From an uncultured Neisseria sp. (GTDB lineage: Bacteria; Pseudomonadota; Gammaproteobacteria; Burkholderiales; Neisseriaceae), in contig CAMURX010000006.1 in NCBI GenBank assembly GCA_947097615.1, positions 1-19,543 of the forward strand: 19,543 bases of DNA. Reading direction: 5' to 3'. How positions within the stretch are numbered: position 1 is the stretch's first letter; each line of letters begins with the position of its first letter. The notes beneath the pieces were generated by a model that saw nothing but the letters and a program-made list of their open reading frames with translations, searched no databases and was not told the origin of the DNA. This document shows positions 1 to 5,170 of the stretch, piece by piece. A program made the position numbers and the translations under genes.

Positions 1-513
1 CGCGTGAGCATTTTCGACCGCCTGCCGCAGGCGGCCAGCAGCCGCTGGGTCGCCATCGGCCGGCTCGACATCAACACCAGCGGCCTGCTGATTCTCACCA
101 CATCGGGCGAACTGGTGCAGCGTTTCGCCCACCCCAGCTTTGAAGTGGAACGCGAATACGCCGTTCGCGTGTTGGGCGAAATGACCGCCGAACAGATGCG
201 CGAGCTAACCGAAGAAGGCGTGATGCTGGAAGACGGTTTGGCCAAAGTGGAACGCATCTTCGAGCAGGGCGGCGAGGGTGCAAACAAATGGTACAGCGTC
301 GTGATTAAAGAAGGCCGCAACCGCGAAGTGCGCCGCATTTTCGAGCATTTCGGGCTGACAGTAAGCCGCCTCGTGCGCGTGGGATTCGGGCCGATCGGTT
401 TGCCCAACCGCCTCAAACGCGGCCAATTTTACGAGCTTAATCCCGCCGAAGTAGCCAATATTGTGAAATGGGCGGACATGGGTCTGCCAGGCGGGCGGCG
501 GCGCAGGAAATAG
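1..513 (+). CDS. rluB: RsuA/RluB-family pseudouridine synthase, 3' part (5' end outside window)
   Basis: The reading frame is open from base 1 and runs 170 codons to a TAG at 511-513. The GTG at 4 is internal, because in RluB the residues here (FDRLP, then RWVAIGRLD) lie mid-protein, so the N-terminal S4 RNA-binding domain is off the left edge. The family motif GRLDINTSGLL carries the catalytic aspartate (residue 23 of the fragment, bases 67-69), and the later motifs VEREYAVRV and EGRNREVRRIFE are typical of the large-subunit enzyme RluB, which modifies 23S rRNA. RluB is preferred to RluE, RluF or RsuA from the VEREYAVRV and GGEGANKWY blocks; I am sure of the family and fairly sure of the member. 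The stop codon overlaps an uptake sequence (512-523). Confidence 0.85.
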   Translation, partial: RVSIFDRLPQAASSRWVAIGRLDINTSGLLILTTSGELVQRFAHPSFEVEREYAVRVLGEMTAEQMRELTEEGVMLEDGLAKVERIFEQGGEGANKWYSVVIKEGRNREVRRIFEHFGLTVSRLVRVGFGPIGLPNRLKRGQFYELNPAEVANIVKWADMGLPGGRRRRK

Positions 514-523
514 GCCGTCTGAA
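512..523 (+). repeat. DNA uptake sequence (AG-DUS) overlapping a stop codon
   Basis: Exact AGGCCGTCTGAA. Its first two bases are the last two bases of the TAG stop of the pseudouridine synthase gene. It has no inverted partner nearby, so it is not a hairpin terminator. Confidence 0.9.
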
Positions 524-573
524 AACGAAGCTGCAAAGAAGTCAAACCTTGCACCCCGACAAAAAGGCATCCC

Positions 574-1074
574 ATGAAACACTTGAAAACCGCCCTGCTC
601 TGCGCATCGCTGGCACTGGCCACCGCCGCGCAGGCCGCAGGCAATCCGCACCGCGAAAGCTACGGCACTTGGGAAGAAACCCTTGTCAAAAACGGCCAAG
701 CGTCCGCGGAACGCTTTGTTATCGCCACGCACGGTTTTGAAGAGTTCGCCAAAATCAAAGCCGGCTGCGACAAGCGCAAAAAAGGCTATGTCCACAACAC
801 CGACCGCACCAGCGGCCGCGAACTCGCCAAAAGCATCCGCGCAAGCATCGAAGATCAAAACCGCAACGGCACGAAAGAAGAAGCTGAAGCCTATTCCGCG
901 CCCCTGCAAGAAGCATTGGCGAAAATCAGCGCCGACAAAAAATACCTGCGCGTCAATCTTTCTTTAAGCTGCGCAGACGGCGCGATGTCCTTCATCCAGC
1001 TCGACCGCAACGACGGCCTGAAAATGTATGCCGCACCCGACGTTTACCATTTCCCCGTCAAACGCGTGCAATAG
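574..1074 (+). CDS. Small secreted (periplasmic) protein of unknown function
   Basis: 166 residues. The ATG at 574 follows a purine-rich AAAAAGG at 561-567. The N-terminus has lysines followed by a hydrophobic stretch and a signal peptidase I site after A19-Q20-A21, so the mature protein should be periplasmic. The mature part is hydrophilic and rich in Lys, Glu and Arg, and has only two cysteines (C65 and C133), which could form one disulfide. I recognise no domain; the TWEETLVKNG region and the C-terminal YHFPVKRV look like a compact globular protein. It is separated from the upstream gene by 60 bases and is followed by a strong hairpin, so it may be transcribed alone or by read-through from upstream. 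The signal peptide and neighbour-like codon use make it a real gene; the function is unknown. Confidence 0.8.
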   Translation: MKHLKTALLCASLALATAAQAAGNPHRESYGTWEETLVKNGQASAERFVIATHGFEEFAKIKAGCDKRKKGYVHNTDRTSGRELAKSIRASIEDQNRNGTKEEAEAYSAPLQEALAKISADKKYLRVNLSLSCADGAMSFIQLDRNDGLKMYAAPDVYHFPVKRVQ

Positions 1075-1084
1075 GCCGTCTGAA
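1073..1084 (+). repeat. DNA uptake sequence (AG-DUS) overlapping a stop codon
   Basis: Exact AGGCCGTCTGAA. The TAG stop at 1072-1074 shares two bases with it, the same arrangement as at 511-523. Confidence 0.9.
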
Positions 1085-1089
1085 CGCCG

Positions 1090-1136
1090 CATTCTGCCGC
1101 CGCGCACGCTCCGTCTGCGCGGCGGCAGAATGTTTT
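1090..1136 (+). terminator. Strong intrinsic terminator, not DUS-based
   Basis: A perfect 17-bp inverted repeat (1090-1106 with 1116-1132), very GC-rich near the loop, with a 9-base loop and TTTT at 1133-1136. It lies 15 bases after the stop of the secreted protein gene and should end its transcript. Unlike most terminators in this window, its arms are not uptake sequences. Confidence 0.85.
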
Positions 1137-1178
1137 GCGCCCGTCCCTCCTTCGTTTCCCTTTCTTGTGCACTGAAAA

Positions 1179-1193
1179 TGTAATATCATAACG
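1179..1193 (+). promoter_or_regulatory. Candidate Zur operator upstream of the DUF4198 gene
   Basis: TGTAATATCATAACG agrees at 13 of 15 positions with the meningococcal Zur consensus TGTTATDNHATAACA as I recall it, and has GAAA just upstream on the left as in enterobacterial Zur boxes. It overlaps the likely -10 region (TAATAT at 1181-1186) and lies about 50 bases before the ATG at 1245, a position suited to repression. The downstream gene product is histidine-rich, which fits zinc control. This is inferred from pattern only. Confidence 0.45.
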
Positions 1194-1244
1194 CGCGCGT
1201 GCATCCGTGCGCCCGTTTTCCATCCGTTTCCAGAAAGAGAGATT

Positions 1245-2078
1245 ATGAAGAAACTCCTTCCCGCCGCCCTGCTCTGCACCGCCGCTCTTGCCCATGCCCA
1301 CGAAGTTTGGGTGAACGCGCCCGCTGAGCTGTCCGTTTCCGAAGCCTTGCAGGCCGATTTGGCATACAGCCACGATTTCCCGCACGCGGAAAAAATCCCT
1401 GCCGACCGCCTGCACATTTTCGCGCCGCTGCACATCACTTCTCCCGACGGCAAAACCGCCGCGCTCAAACAGCAGGGCGAAAACTACCAATACGCATCAG
1501 GCCGTCTGAAAAAAGGCAGCTACATCATCAGCGCCACCTACAAGCCGACTTTCTGGTCGAAAGACGCCGCAGGAAAATGGGAGCAGAAAAACATGGCCGA
1601 TCGCCCGTCGGCCGTGTCCTGCGAGCAAAGCCAAATGTTCGGCAAAAGCGTGGTGAACGTCGGCGGCGCGGAAGATTTAGCCGCCATCTCCCGCCCTGTC
1701 GGCCAGATGTTGGAAATCGTGCCGCTGGCAAATCCGAACACGGTCAAACCCGGCCAGCTCTTCCCCGTGCAAATCCTCTATCAGGGCAAAGCGCTGGCGG
1801 GCGCAACCGTCACCGCCACGGCAGACACCATTGTCGCCCGCGATTTGGCGGCGGCACACGACCACCGCGAACCGCAGGCCTTTTCCGGCAAAACCGACAA
1901 AGAAGGCAAGGTCAACGTTCTGCCGCTGGTGGAAGGACTGTGGAAAGTGAAAGTCGTGCACAAAGCGCCGTTTGCCGATCCGAAAGTCTGCGGCGAATCG
2001 GCCGCCTACGCCACGCTGATCATGCCCGTGGGACAGGAGCGCGCGCACACCGAAGCGCACCACCATCACCACCATTAA
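1245..2078 (+). CDS. DUF4198 (COG5266-like) periplasmic protein with C-terminal hexahistidine
   Basis: 277 residues; ATG at 1245 with AGAAAGAGAG at 1232-1241. A signal peptide ends in A16-H17-A18, so the mature protein would begin H19-E-V-W-V, the N-terminal His-x-x-Trp of DUF4198 proteins, a family linked to periplasmic handling of nickel, cobalt or other metals. An Ig-like or carboxypeptidase-regulatory-like segment follows at about 164-240 (GKALAGATVTAT, then NVLPLVEGLWKVKV). C126 and C249 are the only cysteines of the mature chain. Histidines recur (43, 47, 57, 63, 205, 207, 239, 268) and the protein ends in six histidines (272-277). A Zur-like palindrome lies upstream, suggesting induction when zinc is scarce. 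No transporter gene is adjacent. An intragenic uptake sequence encodes S85-G-R-L-K. The family is fairly sure; the zinc role is inference. Confidence 0.85.
   Translation: MKKLLPAALLCTAALAHAHEVWVNAPAELSVSEALQADLAYSHDFPHAEKIPADRLHIFAPLHITSPDGKTAALKQQGENYQYASGRLKKGSYIISATYKPTFWSKDAAGKWEQKNMADRPSAVSCEQSQMFGKSVVNVGGAEDLAAISRPVGQMLEIVPLANPNTVKPGQLFPVQILYQGKALAGATVTATADTIVARDLAAAHDHREPQAFSGKTDKEGKVNVLPLVEGLWKVKVVHKAPFADPKVCGESAAYATLIMPVGQERAHTEAHHHHHH
1499..1510 (+). repeat. Intragenic DNA uptake sequence
   Basis: Exact AGGCCGTCTGAA inside the DUF4198 coding region, read there as Ser-Gly-Arg-Leu-Lys. It is the only exact 12-base copy inside a coding sequence in this window. Confidence 0.9.
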
Positions 2079-2093
2079 TAAAGCAGGCAGCAC

Positions 2094-2137
2094 AAAGGCC
2101 GTCTGAAACCGCCAAACGGGGTTTCAGACGGCCTTTT
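2094..2137 (+). terminator. DUS-pair terminator after the DUF4198 gene
   Basis: Two inverted AG-DUS copies (2096-2107 and 2123-2134) form a perfect 17-bp stem (2094-2110 with 2120-2136) with a 9-base loop and a TTTT end. It lies 15 bases after the stop codon at 2076-2078. Confidence 0.85.
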
Positions 2138-2190
2138 GAGTGCAATCCGATTGAACAATTGAAGAGCGGCCAAACGGTCAAACAAACAAA

Positions 2191-2233
2191 GAGGCTGTCT
2201 GAAGACCTGTTTTACGGGTTTTCAGACGGCCTC
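2191..2233 (-). terminator. Degenerate DUS-pair hairpin downstream of rppH
   Basis: Arms 2191-2207 and 2217-2233. The right arm holds an exact inverted DUS (2221-2232); the left arm holds AGGCTGTCTGAA (2192-2203), one base off. The stem has two non-Watson-Crick positions: G-U wobbles in plus-strand RNA and A-C mismatches in minus-strand RNA. On the minus strand it starts 14 bases after the rppH stop and is followed by a T-rich tail (CTCTTTGTTTG), so it can serve rppH; it may also back up the DUF4198 terminator. Confidence 0.6.
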
Positions 2234-2246
2234 TTCCGTTCTGCTT

Positions 2247-2759
2247 TCACTCCGCCGTTCGTCGGACAAACTCTTCGCGCGTTTCCAGATTTTTCAAAAA
2301 GCGCGACAGCTCCGACAAGGCACCCTCGTAAACGCCGCGCTTGAAATCGATCACTTCGTCTATCGGCGCCCAGTAATCGTGCCAGCGCCAGCCGTCGAAC
2401 TCGGGATGGCTGGTGGCGCGCAGGTGCACGTCGCTTTCGCGGCCGGTCAGCCGCAGCAGATACCAAATCTGTTTCTGCCCCTTATACGAACCGCGCCACT
2501 CGCGGCGCACCCAGTTGTTCGGCACTTCGTAGCGTAGCCAGTCGCGCGTGCGGCCGAGGATTTTCACATGGTGCGGCAGCAGGCCGACTTCCTCCATCAG
2601 TTCGCGGTACATCGCCGTTTCGGGGCTCTCGCCCGGCTTGATGCCGCCCTGCGGAAACTGCCAGGAATGCTCGCGCACGCGCTTGCCCCAAAACACGCGG
2701 TTGTGCCCGTTTACCAAAATAATCCCGACGTTCGGACGGTAGCCTTCCCTGTCCAACAT
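2247..2759 (-). CDS. rppH: RNA pyrophosphohydrolase RppH (Nudix hydrolase)
   Basis: RppH removes pyrophosphate from the 5' end of triphosphorylated mRNAs in the cytoplasm, which triggers decay by 5'-end-dependent RNases. I use the ATG at 2757-2759 ([15 protein letters not shown]), the conserved RppH start, preceded by AGGGGCGGA; a longer open frame upstream runs through an uptake sequence and is not coding. The product is 170 residues, close to the family norm. The Nudix box [22 protein letters not shown] fits G-x5-E-x7-RE-x2-EE-x-G, with its glutamates intact for metal binding; [14 protein letters not shown] and GQKQIWYLL are further RppH signatures. It is divergent from the PotF-like gene and convergent with the DUF4198 gene. 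Confidence 0.95.
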   Translation of the reverse strand: MLDREGYRPNVGIILVNGHNRVFWGKRVREHSWQFPQGGIKPGESPETAMYRELMEEVGLLPHHVKILGRTRDWLRYEVPNNWVRREWRGSYKGQKQIWYLLRLTGRESDVHLRATSHPEFDGWRWHDYWAPIDEVIDFKRGVYEGALSELSRFLKNLETREEFVRRTAE

Positions 2760-2808
2760 GATTCCGCCCCTGCGCTGAATTTTAAAGCGCGCGATTTTCC
2801 CATATTCA

Positions 2809-2883
2809 AGGCCGTCTGAAAAGCAAGCGCGGCGGCCTGCGGCCTGCGTTTTCCCGCACGCAAAACCCGTTTTCAGACGGCCT
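2809..2883. repeat. Inverted pair of DNA uptake sequences, widely spaced
   Basis: Exact DUS at 2809-2820 (plus) and 2872-2883 (minus), 51 bases apart, in the divergent region between rppH and the PotF-like gene. The long, GC-rich spacer and the position upstream of both genes make a terminator role unlikely; they probably act only as uptake signals. Confidence 0.8.
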
Positions 2884-2906
2884 GCGCGCGCATTTTCCGC
2901 CGCCTG

Positions 2907-2928
2907 CAACATTTGTTAAAAAATGTTG
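2907..2928. promoter_or_regulatory. Perfect inverted repeat, possible operator
   Basis: CAACATTT, six bases (GTTAAA), AAATGTTG: a perfect 8-bp dyad in an AT-rich patch of the GC-rich divergent region between rppH and the PotF-like lipoprotein gene, 100 bases before the latter's ATG. It does not match a Fur, FNR or Zur site that I know. It could bind a repressor of the transporter gene; this is inference. Confidence 0.3.
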
Positions 2929-2947
2929 GCAAAACCCCATCAAGCGC

Positions 2948-2976
2948 TTGCGCCGCCTGGTGTTTTGCCGTTTAAT
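2948..2976 (+). promoter_or_regulatory. Possible sigma-70 promoter of the PotF-like gene
   Basis: TTGCGC (2948-2953), 17 bases, TTTAAT (2971-2976). The -10 matches 5 of 6 positions but the -35 only 3 of 6. It would give a leader of roughly 45 bases before the ATG at 3028. Confidence 0.35.
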
Positions 2977-3027
2977 GCGCGGCACGCGGCCACCCGCGCG
3001 CAACCCTACCGAACAAGAGGAAACACA

Positions 3028-4176
3028 ATGAAAAAAACCCTTTTACTGTCCGCAACCGTCCTGCTGCTTGCAGCCTGCGGCGGCGCGGAACACAGCCCGT
3101 CCGATAGTGCGGGCGCGGCGGACGGAGACACAGCCGCTCTGCCCGCCACCGGCAAACTCAACATCTTCAACTGGTCGGACTACGTCGATCCCGACACCGT
3201 CGCCGCCTTTGAAAAAGCGGAAAAAATCCGCGTGCGCTACGATTTCTACGACAGCAACGAAGCCCTCGAAGCCAAGCTGCTCACCGGCCATTCCGGCTAC
3301 GACCTCGTCGCCCCCTCCATCTCCAACGCCGGACGCCAGATACAGGCCGGCGCCTATCAGGAAATCGACAAAAGCCTGATACCGAATTACGCCAACATCG
3401 ACCCCGCCCTGCTCAAACAAATGGAACAGGTCGATCCCGGCAACAAATACGCCGTTCCCTACTTCTGGGGCATCAACACCCTCGCCGTCAACACCGACAA
3501 AGTCAAAGAAGCCCTCGGCACCGACCAACTCCCCGAAAACGAATGGGATCTGGTCTTCAACCCCGAATACACCGCCAAACTCAAACACTGCGGCATCAGC
3601 TACTTCGACAGCCCCACCGAACAATACCCGCTCGCCCTCAACTACCTCGGCAAAAACCCCAACAGCGAAAACCCCGCCGACCTCGAAGAAGCCAACCGCC
3701 TGATGCAGCGCGTGCGCGGCGACATCAAACGCTTCACCTCCTCCGGCTACATCGACGACATGGCCAGCGGCAACCTCTGCGTCGCCGTCGGCTACGGCGG
3801 CGACCTCAACATCGCCAAAAACCGCGCCGAAGAAGCGGGCAACGGCATCAAACTGCGCGTCCTCGCCCCCAAAAGCGGCTTCGGCCTGTGGGTCGACTCC
3901 TTCATGATTCCGATGGGCGCCCCCAACGCCGCCAACGCCCACAAATACATCAACCACACCCTCAACCCCGAAGTGGCGGCCAAAAACGGCAACTTCGTCA
4001 CCTACGCCCCCGCCGCCCAAGCCGCGCGCGGCCTGATGGACGAAAAATACGCCAACGAACCCTCCGTCTTCCCCGACAAAGAAACCCTTACCCGCAGCTT
4101 CATCGTCCTGCCCAAATCGCGCGAAACCGTCAAACTGCAAACACGGCTGTGGCAGGCGCTCAAAGCCGGACAGTAA
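3028..4176 (+). CDS. potF: PotF/PotD-family polyamine-binding lipoprotein
   Basis: 382 residues. The ATG at 3028 follows AAGAGGA (3015-3021) and begins a lipoprotein signal peptide with lipobox L14-A-A-C17; a longer frame from 2923 lacks this logic. As the solute-binding part of an ABC importer it would hold putrescine or spermidine outside the inner membrane. Aligned by eye with E. coli PotF, ligand residues are present: W49-S50-D51-Y52, S97, E198, D259, W288-x-D290 and Y326. PotF W244 corresponds to Y256, a conservative change that may shift specificity. Landmarks include LNYLGKNPNSENP and SGYIDDMASGNLCVAVG. No potG/H/I or potA/B/C gene is in the window, so its permease and ATPase are elsewhere. 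Neisseria genomes often label such paralogues potD. The family is certain; the exact ligand is not. Confidence 0.88.
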   Translation: MKKTLLLSATVLLLAACGGAEHSPSDSAGAADGDTAALPATGKLNIFNWSDYVDPDTVAAFEKAEKIRVRYDFYDSNEALEAKLLTGHSGYDLVAPSISNAGRQIQAGAYQEIDKSLIPNYANIDPALLKQMEQVDPGNKYAVPYFWGINTLAVNTDKVKEALGTDQLPENEWDLVFNPEYTAKLKHCGISYFDSPTEQYPLALNYLGKNPNSENPADLEEANRLMQRVRGDIKRFTSSGYIDDMASGNLCVAVGYGGDLNIAKNRAEEAGNGIKLRVLAPKSGFGLWVDSFMIPMGAPNAANAHKYINHTLNPEVAAKNGNFVTYAPAAQAARGLMDEKYANEPSVFPDKETLTRSFIVLPKSRETVKLQTRLWQALKAGQ

Positions 4177-4182
4177 CCCCGA

Positions 4183-4221
4183 AGGCCGTCTGAAAGCACC
4201 AAACCGCTTTTCAGATGGCCG
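4183..4221 (+). terminator. Imperfect DUS hairpin after the PotF-like gene
   Basis: Exact DUS at 4183-4194 faces a degenerate inverted copy TTCAGATGGCCG at 4210-4221. The stem (4184-4197 with 4206-4220) contains one bulge and one pair that is a G-U wobble in plus-strand RNA. No T-tract follows, so termination is probably partial and the SDR gene downstream may be co-transcribed. Confidence 0.5.
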
Positions 4222-4249
4222 CCCGCCAACCCGACCACGGAGAGCAACC

Positions 4250-4972
4250 ATGACAGGCAAACTCAACGGAAAAACCATCCTGATTACCGGCGCCTCGCAA
4301 GGCATAGGCGCCGCCGCCGCCAAACACTGCGCTGCCGAAGGCGCCACCGTCGTCCTCGTCGCACGGCGGCAGAAACGCATGGAAAAGGTTTACGACGAAA
4401 TCGTCGCCGCCGGCTCGCCCGAACCCTACGCCGTCTGCTTCGACCTACTCACCGCCGAAGAAAACGAATTCGCCCAACTAGCCGCCACCATCGCCGAAGC
4501 CACGGGCGGCAGGCTCGACGGCATCGTCCACAGCGCCAGCTGCTTCACCGCCCTCTCCCCGCTCGACTTCCAAACCGTCGCCGACTGGGTCAAACAATAC
4601 CGCATCAACACCGTCGCCCCCATGGGACTCACCCGCGCCTTCACCCCCCTGCTGATGCAGTCGGAAGACGCCTCCGTCGTCTTCGTCAGCGAAAGCCACA
4701 GCGAAGCCCCCCAAGCCTACTGGGGCGGCTTCGGCGCATCGAAAGCCGCCCTCAACTACCTCGCCCTCAGCATCGCCGACGAATGGAGCCGCTTCCCCAA
4801 CCTGCGCGCCAACGTGCTGATACCCGGCGCAGTCAACTCCCCGCAGCGGGAAAAAACCCACCCCGGCGAAGCCAAAAGCGAACGCCGCGACCTCGCCGAA
4901 ATCATGCCCGCCTTCGTCTACTGGCTGGGCAGCGAAAGCCGCGGCCGCAGCGGCGAAACGGTTTTCCTGTAA
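4250..4972 (+). CDS. YciK-like short-chain dehydrogenase/reductase family protein, active site altered
   Basis: 240 residues; ATG at 4250 after CGGAGAG. It has the Rossmann NAD(P)-binding motif T13-G-A-S-Q-G-I-G20, a basic ARR patch at 38-40 after strand 2 that suggests NADPH, and RLDGIVHSAS where most SDRs have NNAG. Overall it resembles E. coli YciK (DLLTAEENE, LDG-VH-A, ADEW-RF-LRAN, IMP-YWLGSESR). The usual catalytic YxxxK reads F161-G-A-S-K165, so tyrosine is phenylalanine, and the position 13 residues earlier, normally the active-site serine, is E148, flanked by S147 and S149. N120 is kept. It may therefore be a non-catalytic cofactor-binding protein, or use Y157 instead. The substrate is unknown. 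It follows the PotF-like gene by 73 bases. Confidence 0.85.
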   Translation: MTGKLNGKTILITGASQGIGAAAAKHCAAEGATVVLVARRQKRMEKVYDEIVAAGSPEPYAVCFDLLTAEENEFAQLAATIAEATGGRLDGIVHSASCFTALSPLDFQTVADWVKQYRINTVAPMGLTRAFTPLLMQSEDASVVFVSESHSEAPQAYWGGFGASKAALNYLALSIADEWSRFPNLRANVLIPGAVNSPQREKTHPGEAKSERRDLAEIMPAFVYWLGSESRGRSGETVFL

Positions 4973-4988
4973 AGCGGCAGCAGAAGAA

Positions 4989-5031
4989 AAAGGCCGTCTG
5001 AAACCCGAAACAAAGGTTTCAGACGGCCTTT
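4989..5031 (+). terminator. DUS-pair terminator after the SDR gene
   Basis: Inverted AG-DUS copies (4991-5002 and 5018-5029) form a perfect 17-bp stem (4989-5005 with 5015-5031) with a 9-base loop. The T-run after the stem is short, but it begins 16 bases after the stop codon. Confidence 0.8.
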
Positions 5032-5107
5032 GCCGAGCCGGTAGGGCGTGTTGCGCGGCAACGCACGCAGTTTGAGGATTTGCGGGAAGCGTGCGGGCAA
5101 AAATAAG

Positions 5108-5146
5108 AGGCCGTCTGAAACCTTGGATTCGGGGTTCAGACGGCCT
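5108..5146 (-). terminator. DUS-pair terminator downstream of the Kef-type antiporter gene
   Basis: Inverted AG-DUS copies at 5108-5119 and 5135-5146 form a stem of 12 bp plus a few interrupted pairs. Read on the minus strand it is followed by CTTATTTTTG, a proper T-tract, and lies 24 bases after the antiporter stop. The roughly 75 bases between it and the SDR terminator hold no recognisable feature. Confidence 0.75.
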
Positions 5147-5170
5147 TACCGACACAAACCGCTGCGGCGG

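Noticed and set aside
2808..2884. Inverted DUS pair as terminator
   Set aside because: It is upstream of both flanking genes, has a 51-base spacer and no T-tract.
2760..2912. N-terminal extension of RppH by 51 residues
   Set aside because: The extension is encoded by intergenic DNA containing uptake sequences and is not part of the RppH family; [10 protein letters not shown] is the conserved start.
3043..4380. Long open frame on the minus strand opposite the PotF-like gene (445 codons)
   Set aside because: It is a low-complexity Gly/Val/Phe/Ala-rich translation typical of the antisense of a GC-rich gene with strong codon bias, has no start signal, and the plus-strand gene is fully recognisable.
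5041..5100. Possible hairpin GCGTGTTGCG...CGCACGC between the SDR and antiporter genes
   Set aside because: Pairing needs a bulge and there is no T-tract or gene end next to it.
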